From assembly GCF_033115175.1 (NCBI RefSeq), contig NC_084835.1, positions 56,110,948 through 56,174,947 on the forward strand: 64,000 bases of DNA. Direction: 5' to 3'. Below the pieces are notes generated by a model. The model saw nothing but the letters and a program-made list of their open reading frames with translations, was not told where the DNA came from and ran no database searches. Below are positions 45,101 to 57,100 of this stretch, in pieces (positions within the stretch are counted from its first letter, which is position 1; each line of letters begins with the position of its first letter). This stretch comes from Lepus europaeus (taxonomy: Eukaryota > Chordata > Mammalia > Lagomorpha > Leporidae). The translations under genes and the position numbers were made by a program.

Positions 45101-48100
45101 GAATCATAGAGATGGCAGTGGTCTGGAAGGAGTGGATTCAGAATATATTTCAACATATACATAATTTATATGTAGATGTCACTGTTGAGAGATAATATAA
45201 ACAGAATAAACCTATAGTATTTATATGCTTAAACCTTTTCATCAATGCTGCCTTAATTGACTCAAGCTAGGGGCTGTCATGGTGGCACAGTGGGTTAAGC
45301 TGCTGCTTGCAATGCAGGCATCCTGTAATCAAAGCACTGGTTCAGCTCTCTGCTATGGCCTGGGAAAACAGTAGAGGATGGCCCAAGTGCTTGGGCCCCT
45401 GCACCCGCGTGGGCGACCTGGAAGAAGCTCATGGCTCCTGGCTTCGGATCGGCCCAGCTCCAGCCGTTGTGGCCATCTGGGGAGTGAACCATCGGACAGA
45501 ACACCTCTCTCTCTCTCTCTGCCTCTCCTCTCTCTGTGTAACTCTGACTTTCAAATAAATAAATAAATCTTAAAAAAAAAAAAAAAAAAAAAAGCACTGG
45601 TTCAAATCCTGGCTGCTCTTTTACCTCATGCCATCCCTAGCCATGGTGCTCACACATAAGCCTGGGTTCCTTGGAGCTACCAAGATGCTATTCATGTTTC
45701 TTTCCTGAGATCAGAACAAATTACTTCCTTGCTCCCACACCCAAACAAGGTCTTTCTGAAAGTGCTACCAGGAGGAGAAATGGTGACTGCACACTGATAC
45801 ACAGGATCATCCTTGACTTTTGAATTATTGCCCCCGTATTACATTACACTTGAACATAATTTTGAAGGCCACATTCACACCATTGCTAGCCATTTGCCTA
45901 TTCTACAATAGTGGTGGCAACCTGGGGAGATTCGCTTCCTATCTTATCTCCTATTTTCCAGGGATCATTCCCCTGTCACTCTCCAGCAACCATGCTCAAA
46001 CAAGCTCCAGTATCACCCACGAGATGTCTTTTTTTTGGTAGGGAAAGAAAAAGGTAAGAGTTGCTATAGGCAAGGGAGAATTTTTAAGAGAGAGAGATGC
46101 TACTGTGGTTTTTCCTGGCAAGTGGAATGTTGTTGAGACAGCATAATTTTAGGCAGAAAGGAGTCTGTGCCTCTTAATCATAAACAGGGCATTTGTACAA
46201 TTTAGTCCACAAGAACATGAGCTCAACATTTGACTTCAGCTGTTTGTCTAAGGAGTTTAAGCTGCTGGAGGTCATTGCTCAAATCATAAAGACCCTGTGT
46301 TTCTAAATGGGTAAAGATACAGGCATTCTTAGCAGTTACTGTTACTTCTTCCATGCTAAGTGCACTGTCTAAATCTTCAGTAATCACTTAGTATAACAGA
46401 TAGTCATTTCAATTTTCTTGCCTTCTATATTTAAAGACTAAAACATTCCTGTTTTCCTGTACCTATAGGGCTTTGTCAGGAAATTCAAAAGGGCCTTTTT
46501 TGTACTTTCTCTAGCGTGAGCTTCTCATTCTTATCAAAAGGTAAAACAGTCTATTTGCTGCAGCCTGGAATCTTTGCTTTTGGAGCTCTCATGCTGTTCA
46601 GGAAATGGACACTCACTGGGTCAGGGGGGTAGCTGCACACTGCGTATACAGATGGAACTTGTCTCGTCTGCACTCTGCTGGGTTACAGGATCCCAGAAGG
46701 CAATCGTGTTTACCTGATGGATCTCATGTCTTTATTTTTCATGTAATGGGGTTTTTTCTTGCTGTAGTGGCTTTTGCCAGAGGAGTGACTCATAAGCAGA
46801 GTTCTGTGCACTGCATGAAATGCTTTCTCTCTGTCCTCCATTTTTAGTGATTCCTGGGTCTATGTGGTGTCTCAAAAGAACCAATAATACACATTTCTCA
46901 GTTTGAGAATGTGATCTGGTCATGAGTTATCATTCCTTCCCATGTGTAACTGACACAGCCTGGTTTCCAGATGAGAAATGTATAAACCCAGTGTTAGCAA
47001 ACCATGAAGCTGTACTTCAACTATGAAAAAAATGTTTCCTACATCTGTTCAGACATAATTAAAACTGTTCCTCAACACTATACCTCATCTCTCTTGAAGC
47101 AAACTGTACAATTCTTGCCAGAATAAATGCCATTATCTGTGTTTCAGAGAATGCCTCCATATGATTGTGTGTGTGTGTATGTGTGTGGTGTATGTGAGAA
47201 AACTACGGGAAAACACCTGCCAAGGGCAAAAGCTCTTACAGGGCACAGATATGAACTCCTCCTCTGGTAACAGGCTATTCAATGAACCACATAGTCACTT
47301 CAAATAAACAATTTCTGCTCAAAATTATTCAAAGGAGCAGCCCACCTTGAAAACTGTCCCTGAGATTGGTATGTGTCTAATTTGTTGTATAAAACCTTTC
47401 CTTTCTTCATTTTAAACTTTGGCTATCAAGTCAAAAAAAGGTATTAAATGAAAACAAACTATTTTATATTTAATTCAGAAGAGTGAAGAGAAAAGAAAAA
47501 CTCAGTCTTTATATAAGTTCCAAGGACATTAGGGCTTTTCTAGCTTTAGGAGACTTTGTACTGCTGATTTTTATAGATTCTTGTTTTGAGGTAAACAGGT
47601 CTCTGGAGGACCTGTTGAGTGGCAACGGCATTCCACTGTGATCCCTCTGAAATCAGTTTTGTAAGCCAGCAGCAGCATCTGTTTGGTCTAGGGTCCTGTG
47701 AGGTGTCAGGTTTCCCACACGTCTGCGTGCTGCTCCTCAGTGCGACAGCTGCGGGCCCTCTCAGTCATCGTGTCTGTGCTTAATTCCAAGTGTCTACACC
47801 TGTAGTCTGATCTCTATCTGCTATCCTAATTGGTAATTGCCTGTAGATTATTTTGATGATCTTGCTTGAAGACTGATTCATACTTTTCAATCTGATAGAA
47901 ATAGTTTTTTTTCCTGCTTATATGTTAAAAAAAAAAAAAAAAAAAAAAGTCCTAGCTATTCTTCTGATTCAGATCCCTGTTAATGTGCCTAGGAAGGCAG
48001 TGTAAGATGACCCAAGTACTTGGGCCCCTGCACACATGTGGGAGAATCAGAGTTCTAGGCTCCTGGCTTTGACCTGGACCAGACCCTGCTGTTGCAGCCA

Positions 48101-51100
48101 CTTGGGAAATGAACCAGCATATGGAAGATCTCCCTTTCTCTGTCACTCTGCCTTTCAAAATAAATAAAATAAATCTACAAAAAAAGAGAAAAGACTCAAG
48201 CTGAAAGTCCCAATTCTTTTCTTTATAATCATGAAATGAAGGTAACACATCTGAAATATTACAAGATGATGTCTCTCCAAAGTCAGACTTTTCTCAACTT
48301 TTCTTTACATATAGTAAAAGCAGTAGAAATGATTTTCAAACTTTAATTCGTAATGATACTGACTTGGCATTTTTCTCATTGCATGTGACTTTACTTATAA
48401 TGGAAAATATGACATACTAACCTTAATAAAAATGGATCTTAACTGAAGAACCACTAGCTTCTTTGAAGGCAATGAATACACTACAAAGACAAGGAGAAAA
48501 TGAAATCATACAATAGGTAAAATAATAGTTATACAAGTTGAATATGATAAAAACAATTGTAATAACCTTTGCATCTAAATATAATTAACATCTAGAACAT
48601 ATGCAGTATATCAATTGGTTAAATTTTTTTAGAAATTTTTTTAGAAATGTCTTAAATGGGCCAGCGCTGCGGCTCACTTGGCTAATCCTCCACCTGTGGC
48701 GCCGGCACACCGGGTTCTAGTCCCGGTTGGGGCGCTGGATTCTGTCCCGGTTGCTCCTCTTCCAGTCCAGCTCTCTGCTGTGGCCCAGGAGTGCAGTGGA
48801 GGACGGCCCAAGTGCTTGGGCCCTGCACCCGCATGGGAGACCAGGAGAGGCACCTGGCTCCTGGCTTCGGATTGGCGCAGCACACCGGCTGTAGTGGCCA
48901 CTTGGGGAGTGAACCAACGGAAAAAGGAAGCCCTTTCTCTCTGTTTCTCTCTTAAAAAAAAAAAAAAAGAAAAGAAGAAGAAGAAAAAAAGAAATGCCTT
49001 AAATGTACCAGTGGGCTTTATTCTACAGAATAGATTGACTTCTGAGAAGTTGACTGTAAGAAAACACCAAAAGTTATTTTTCTTAAGATTTTAATTGTAA
49101 AACTCTGGCAAGTATTCCCCTGGAAATTTCTGATGATATGAAAATAAAATCATCTTTAAGAAAGCTAACCTTCTGTTTCAGATATTTGCCCTCTTTCCTT
49201 CAGAAAAGCACAATCATTGGGATATTAATGGAAGAAATAGTAAAAGGTAGGAGAATGTTAGCCACATAAAGAAAACCCCTGAATAGGTACATTTGTGTTC
49301 TTCAGGAGTTTATTGAAAGATCTTAAGTAACATGTAACATTTCTTTGTGTCAACCTGTGTGCATTTTTCCTAGGAAAAGGATCCATAGTTTTCATTAGAT
49401 TCTACAAGAGGCTCACTAGAAAAATGTTTAAGGCTCTCGTGCCCAACTTCTTCTCTAAGAATGAGAAGCGCCTTATATGACCCAAGAACAAAATAGAGTC
49501 CCTAAGGACACAGGATTAGGCCACTGTGCTATGGAAAAGCAGTTGGCTACTGTAAATGGATGACAAACAACTCTAGCCTGGGAAAATCCTTTGGTGGATT
49601 AGGTCTCCCTCCGTCAGAAGTCTTTTGGGGACTGACTGCTTGTGGCTAGTGTACTGTGGTGTGATTAGGGACTATGCTGCCCTCAGCAAGTCTAGTCAGC
49701 CCCAGGTCTGTTGGGGATAAAGCATACTAGAACAAGATGTATAGGCATTAGGGAAAAGGGAATCAATTTAGGACAAACAGACCAAAGCCTAGGCCACTGA
49801 GGCTTCAAGTCTCTCTCTGACATACACAGACTGAACAGATACAAGTGTAAGAAGTATACATCTGTAGGGGACAGGCAGGCTAAGCTTTAAAACATAAATG
49901 TGCCATTTTCAACAACAGTAGTACTCAGTCTCCAGCAGTGTCCCACAGGGCCCTTTTCTGTTGTTAAAATCCTGTTTCCTACTACTTTTTTCTTCTGATG
50001 TGATACAACACAAAAGCAACAACACCTTTTTTTTTTTATTCCTGCTAGAAATACCTACCTTCTATCTAATGAAGCCTAAAGGCCCAAATGCAGTTACTGA
50101 AAATACAGGGCTTGAGGAACAAGGCAAATGATGCTACAAGGAAGCAATCAGATGAACACAGAAGGTGAGCCATTCCACAGGACATCAGGGCCAGTCTTCA
50201 GCAAATCAGTAAAGTGATAAAGGGGAGAAAATGGACTACTTTATAGCACAGATTTTAAGGGGACAATCAGATGTACTATGAGTCTTGGTTTGAAGAAACT
50301 AACTTCAAACAACATTTTAAGGTAAACAGAGTTAATCTCAATACGGATAAGGTATAGGCAGATATTAAGAAATAACTAATTTTGTTAATAGTGATGTTAT
50401 TTTAGCTATTTAGGAAAAAGTTCTTATGTTTTAAGAGATGCATACTTACATATTAAAGAGTGGAATGTCACAATGTCTGTAATTTCTTTCAAAGTACCTC
50501 ATCTTAAAAAATAAAGTAGGGCTGGTGCTGTGGTATAGCAGCTTAAACTGAGAACTATAGTGCTGGCATCCCATATATGGGTGCAGGTTCAAGACTTGGC
50601 TGCTCTTCTGATCCAGCTCTCTGCTATGGCCTGGGAAAGCAGTAGAAGATGGCCCAGGTGCTTAGGCCCCTGCAGCCACGTGGGAGACCCAGAAGAAGCT
50701 CCTGGCTTTGGATCAGCCCAGCTCTGGCCATTGTGGCTATTTGGGGAGTGAACCAGTGATGGAAGACTTCTCTCTCCCTCTGCCTTTCAAATAAATAAAT
50801 AAATAAATCTTTTGAAAATAAATAAATGAATAAAGTAGGGCCATTGCTGTGGCACAGTGAGTTAAGCTGCGGCCTGAAGTGCCGGCATCCTAGTAGGCGC
50901 TGTTTCAAGACCTAGCTGCTCCACTTCTGATCCAGTTCCCTGATAACGTGCCTGGGAAGGCAGTGGAGGATGACCCGAGTCCTTGGGCCCTTGCAACCAC
51001 ATGGGAGGCCCAGAGAAAGCTCCTGGTTCCTAGCTTTGGCCTGGCCTAGCACTGGCTATTGTAGCCACTTGGGGGAGTTAATCAGTGAATGGAAGATCTC

Positions 51101-54100
51101 CCTGTCTCTCTTAATTCTATTTTCAAATAAATAAATAAATAAATAAATCTTTTAATAATAATAATAATAATAATACAGTAAGGGGTCAGGTGTTTGGCTT
51201 AGCTGTAAAGACGCTGGTTGGGACACTACCACCATCCCATATTGGCATGCCTGGGTTTGAGTCTCAGCTCTGACTCCTGATTCCAGCTTCTTGTTAATGT
51301 GCATATTTGGAGGCAACATTTGATGGCTCAAGCAGCTTGGTCCCTGCCACCCATATGGGAGACCTGAATTGAGATCCTGGCCTCTGGCTTTGGCCTGGCT
51401 CAGCCTTTGCCATTGTATGCATTTGGGGAATGAACCAGAAGATTGGAGCCCTATCTGGTTCTTTCTGCTTATACTTCTGTCTCTTAAAAAAAAAAAAAAA
51501 AAAGAAAGAAAGAAAGAAAGGTTAAATGGATTAAAGAACTATATAACTATATCTAGGTGCTGGCGTGATATAGCAAGTGAAGCCACTGCCCGTTACCCCA
51601 GTATCTCATATGGATGCCTTTCATGTCCCAGCTGCTCCACTTCCAGTACAGCTCCCTGCTAAAGGCCTAAGAAAGCAGATGATGGCCCAAGTACCTGGGC
51701 CCCTGCCACCCATGCTGGAGACCCAGAAGAAGCTCCTGGCTTTGGCCTGGCCCAGTGCTAGCTGCTGTGGCCACCTGATAGAGTGAACCAGCAAATGGAA
51801 GCTCTCACTTTGTCTCTCCCTCTCTCTCCGTATCTCTTTCAAAATAAATAAATCTTTAAGAAAAAAAAAAAAAAACCTATATCCATATAATTGCCTTGCT
51901 GTCGAGTTTGTATAAAAGGAAAAGCCTACAGACCTTCTATGTGAGTGAAGGTGCACTTGCAGGTGGTGTGGTGCTAACACGGAGGTCTCTGGGGCCAGAA
52001 CGTCTTGATTACAATTACAGTTGCATCAATTTCTGAGCATGTGACCTAAAATAACTTACTTCTCTATGCCATGCTTTAAAAAAAAATGTATTTATTTATT
52101 TATTTGAAAGGCAGAGTTACAGAGAGAGGGAGAGAGAGTAAAAGAGAGAGATCTTCTATCTGTTGGTTCATTCCCCAAATGGCCCCAAGTGGCAGGAGCT
52201 GGGCTGATCTGAAGCCAGGAGCTTCTTCTGGGTTTCCCATGTGGGTGCAGGGGCCCAAGCACTTGGGCCATCTTCTGCTGCTTTCTCAGGCACATTAGCA
52301 CGGAGCTGGATCAAACGTGAAGCAGCTGGGACTGAAACCAGTCCCCATATGGGATGCCAGCACTGCAAACAGTGGCTTTACCTGCTATGTCACAGCGCCA
52401 GCCCTGCCACGTGCTTCCTTAATCAATAAAACTACCTTAGGGAATAGTTGTGAGGATTAATGTAAGTGCACACAGCTTCACCTCATATTAAATACTCAAC
52501 ACACGGGACTGCCTTCATTAGTGGAAGGTGTATGAATTCTTGTCCTACCAGTCTGAGTCTTTTATACTCTAAGGCAGAGGTGGAACTATGCGGCCAGTGG
52601 GTTGTATAAGGCCCATGAAATAATTTTGTCTGGCCCTGCCACAGCAACTGCAGGGCTCAACATTCAACAAGTCTATACAGTTAGCTAATATAATTTTGTA
52701 TGGCCTGTTTATGATGTTACAAACATCCAAATGGCCCTTAGAAGAAAAAAAAGTTCCCCACCTCTGCTCTAAGGCAAACTAAACTAAAAATTTAGGCTGG
52801 GGTTAACAAAGCCATCTTTTCTTTAGGAATTTCAATAGTAAGGTTATTTCTCACAAGTGTATCTCACTGTTGCAAGCTATGAACAATGACATGGTCAACA
52901 GGGCTGACAAAAGCCACAAAGCTCCTTCATTTGTGTTTTAATTGACCAACGGCCTTTCATACTCCTCTTTCCCCTTGAGATTTGAGTTTGCAGAAGAATC
53001 AGCCACATCAAACCAAGTAACTGGACACTCCTGTACTTCCTGACCACCAGGAGCTTCCTTACTCTCGTGCTTCTGTGCTGCATTATAACCAGAGGTTTGT
53101 GTGATGGAAACTGTGTGCTCTGACTAATCCATAATAATTCCAGTAAGGAATTACGGCGCTTAACAACATAGGAAGAGACCACACATACTAGTGACACCAA
53201 GCAACTCAACCTCTCTGAGCCTTACCTGTACTATTACAAATCCTATGATGTGACGGGATGACTCATGAAGCTTACGTGAAGTAGCACATATTAATAAGCA
53301 TATGGGACTGAGCCTAGTGGAACTGTCTTCTCCTTTCTGTAGTGTTAGTGATAGTTACACACCCAGTAAGCACAGAAAATAAAGCTGAGAATAAATGATC
53401 CATGTGGATAAAAAAACCATGTTGGAAAAAAATGGAAATCTTAAATTCTACCCAAAAATATAAGCATGGTCTATATTCAAAACTCTCATAGGAGCTGTCA
53501 TTTAAAAAAGTCAAAAACTAAATCCAGGACACAAAATAGAATATGATGGGTTGTAACTTCCACACAAAGCCAGCATACCACAAACCAGAATCCATAATTT
53601 ATTTCTAATTTAAAACAACTGTACCTTGTAACAAAATATTCTGAAGTCTCACATACCTTCAGCGTTGGTACTGAGTTCTGCTGCATTCTCTTTTGCTGTT
53701 GCGTAGGGATTGTTTCCAACAATTGGCACAAGACAATCAGTATAGAAGTAACCAATCTTACACATATCCAGGGTAGAAATGATCAGATCTATTGCAAGCT
53801 GGCCAACATTTCCAACAGAAACTGCTGGCTGAAATCATAAAACATAGGTTCAATGAGTCACCACAATTAGTAGCACTTTTAAAGACTAGACAGAAGTCAG
53901 TAAGTATCACATGTTTATGTTCAGGTACATCAAGCTAGATACTGACACTAACACTAGCTGTAACTGAAATATCAGTTGGGGCCTCATCTACTTCTGAGAC
54001 AACTGATTCAACAAATAATTACTGAAGACTTATTACATGTCAATCACTACTCTAGACACAGGGAATACAGTAAAACAAACCAACAAACTTCCTGCCCTCC

Positions 54101-57100
54101 TGGACCTTCCATTCTAGTGAAGGAATGGTTTGCTTGAAATAAGCAAAACAGGGGCAGGCAATGTGGTGTAGCAGGTAAAGCCATTGCCTATGATGCCCAC
54201 ATCCCACATGGGTGCTGGTTTGTGTCCCGGACCACTTCTGATCCAGCTCCCTGCTAATAGCCTGGAAAAAGCATCAGAAGATGGTCCAAGTGCTTGGGCC
54301 CATGCCACCCATGTTGGAGACCCAGAAGCTCCTGGCTCCTGGCTTAGGCCTGGCCCAGGCCTGGCCATTGTGGCCATTTAGGGAATGAACCAGCAGATGA
54401 AAGATCTCTGTCTTTCCTTCTCTCTCTGTAACTTTAATTTTCAAATAAATAAATAAATCTTCTTTTAAAAAATAAGCAAAATAAATAGTAAAATATAGAA
54501 TGCTAAGTACTATGGAGAGAAATAAAGTGTGAGCATGTGTATATGTGGCTAGTTGCAACTCTAAGTAGGATGATCAAGGAAAGACACACAGTAAGATGAC
54601 AAAAGACTACATCCTTAAAGAGGAAAATGTACAAGAGACTTGGGGAATGAATACTTCGGGCAGTGGGACAGCAACTGTAAGGGCTGTTAGAGATGGAAAA
54701 AAAAGCACTCGTGGGTGTTTCCATTCACTCTTTTAGTGCTTTTTTCTATACCAACTTCCAGAAGATAGAGGGACCTTATGTGATCACCTTAAACACATGT
54801 ACACATACACATATCCCTGACTGCAAACAGACAAACTGAAAAATCTATCTCTTAGAATATTTATCTGCGCTTCAGAGCCTGATGAATATGTCCACCTGGT
54901 TATGTCACAGGCTGCCCACATTCAACATGTACAAAATAAAAATACACTTTTGCCTGAGTTTTTTCCCACATTTCAGTAAAGAGCAACATTGTTCATCTAA
55001 ACCAAAAAACTTCTTTATCCCTTCCAACTACATCTAATACATGAGAAATTCTTACTGATCCAATCTCTAAAGTATTAAAACTGAGCCCCATCTCTAATGT
55101 CTTTGACATAGACATGATCAAGCCCTAGTTTCTCTTTTCCACTTTCTCTATGTTGATAACAACAAATCAACTCCTTATTAAAGATTAAGTCACTAAATTA
55201 GGGACAAGTCACCAGATTCCATTTTGAGATGCTTCAGGAAACCCCAGTCCCCAGTCAAAAAGCAACTACCCACCCACAGACCCCAGACCGACTGGAGCCC
55301 ACTTTGCCATGACAGCATGCTCAGAAGAGCACACAGGTGATCCTACCACTGACCAACCAAAGAGAAGTCATGAGGACTGCGGGCCAACTAGAGACCTGCA
55401 CATAAACTGAGCCCACACTGTTCAATCCCAACTTCATATAAAATTCATCACCTTTAATTTCTCAAGGAGCCTAGTAACTGAGTGGAAACAGCCTGACGGC
55501 TTGCTCTGTCCGTTGCAACAAACAGCTACTTTCTTCTACCAGCCAAGTATCAGTGACTGGCTTGCTGTGTGTGAGCCAGAAAGGTCAGGTTCTCCAACAG
55601 TTACCACCTCCTACAACTATTTTATTTTTGCCTTCAGAGAGTTCCTTCAGTGTCCTCCATTTCTCACTGATGTTATAGATCAGTCCCCTGGTCCCTCTTG
55701 TACCTTCCTTCCCACGATTTTGCTACGTTGATTAGACTTTTCTACATCACCCTTTTCTTCCTCACTACTGGATTCTTCTTTCAGCATGTAAACATGCTCC
55801 AGTGGTTTTTTTTTTTTTTTTAAGCTTTATTTATTTAAGTGGAAGAGTTACAGAGAAAGAGAGAGATAGAGATAGAGATATATAGAGAGAGGTCTTCCAT
55901 TCACTGGTTCACTCCCCAAATGGCCACAATGAGGGAGCTGGGCCAATCCAAAACCAGGAGCCAGAAGCATCTTCTGGGTTTCCTACGTGGGTGCAGGGGT
56001 CCAAGGACCTGGGTCATATTCCACTGCTTTCCCAGGCCACAGCAGAGAGCTGGATCAGAAGTGGAGCAGCTGGGACTCGAAAGAGCACCCATACGGGTTG
56101 CTGGCACTGCAGGCGGCAGCTTACCTGCTACACCACAGCACCAGCCCTGTCAGTATTTTTCATTCTAAAAAACCCTCCTTGACCCCACACTCTCCTCACT
56201 GCCACCTCATTTCTTATGTCCCTATAGAGCCAAAATCTCCAACAGTTGTTCACTAAAATATAAGAAAGGACTTTCTGAAGGAATGAATGCATACACATAC
56301 ACACACACACACACACACGTCCCTAGCTCCTCTAGTCCCATTTACCCAGCCCATTCCAACATGATTTGCCACTGTACCACTCCACTGGTAACTGTCTGCC
56401 CTGGGGACAACCATTCACCTACATATTGCTAAATCCAAACACTTTGTGTATGTGTGTGTTTTAAGATTTATTCTTTATTTGGAAGGCAGAATTAGAGAAA
56501 GAGAAAGAGAGAGGCCGAGACAGAGAGACCGATATCTCCCATCAGCTGGTTCACTCCTCAAATGGCTGCAACAGCCAGGGCTGGCACAGGCTGAAGCCAG
56601 GAACTTCATCTAGTCTCCCACATGGGTGCAGGGGCCCAAGGATGTAGCTCATCTTTGGCTGCTTTCCCAGGCACCCTAGCAGGGAGCTGGACTGGATGTG
56701 GAAAAGCCGGGACTCAAACTGGCACTGATATGGGATGCTGGCATTGCAGGGGGCAGCTTAACCTGTTGGGCCACAGCACCCACCCCCAGACACTTTTGAA
56801 GGCAAACTCTTGACTACTTTGACAGATGGCCACTCCCTCCTTTTTGAAATATTCTCACCTCTGGGTTTATGCATTTGATTTCAATGAATACAAGCGATAA
56901 TTCTGGGGCCAGCACTGTGGCACAGCAGGTGAAGCTGCTGCCTGTGACACTGGCACCCCATATTAGAAGTGCTAGTTGGAGTAGCTCCACATCTCACCCA
57001 GCTCCCTGTTGAAGTGCAGAGATGGCATGGGTACTTGGACCCCTGCCGTCCACTCTGACAGCTGTCTCCCTCCACCTTCTACCGTTCCCAGAAGTGCCTT

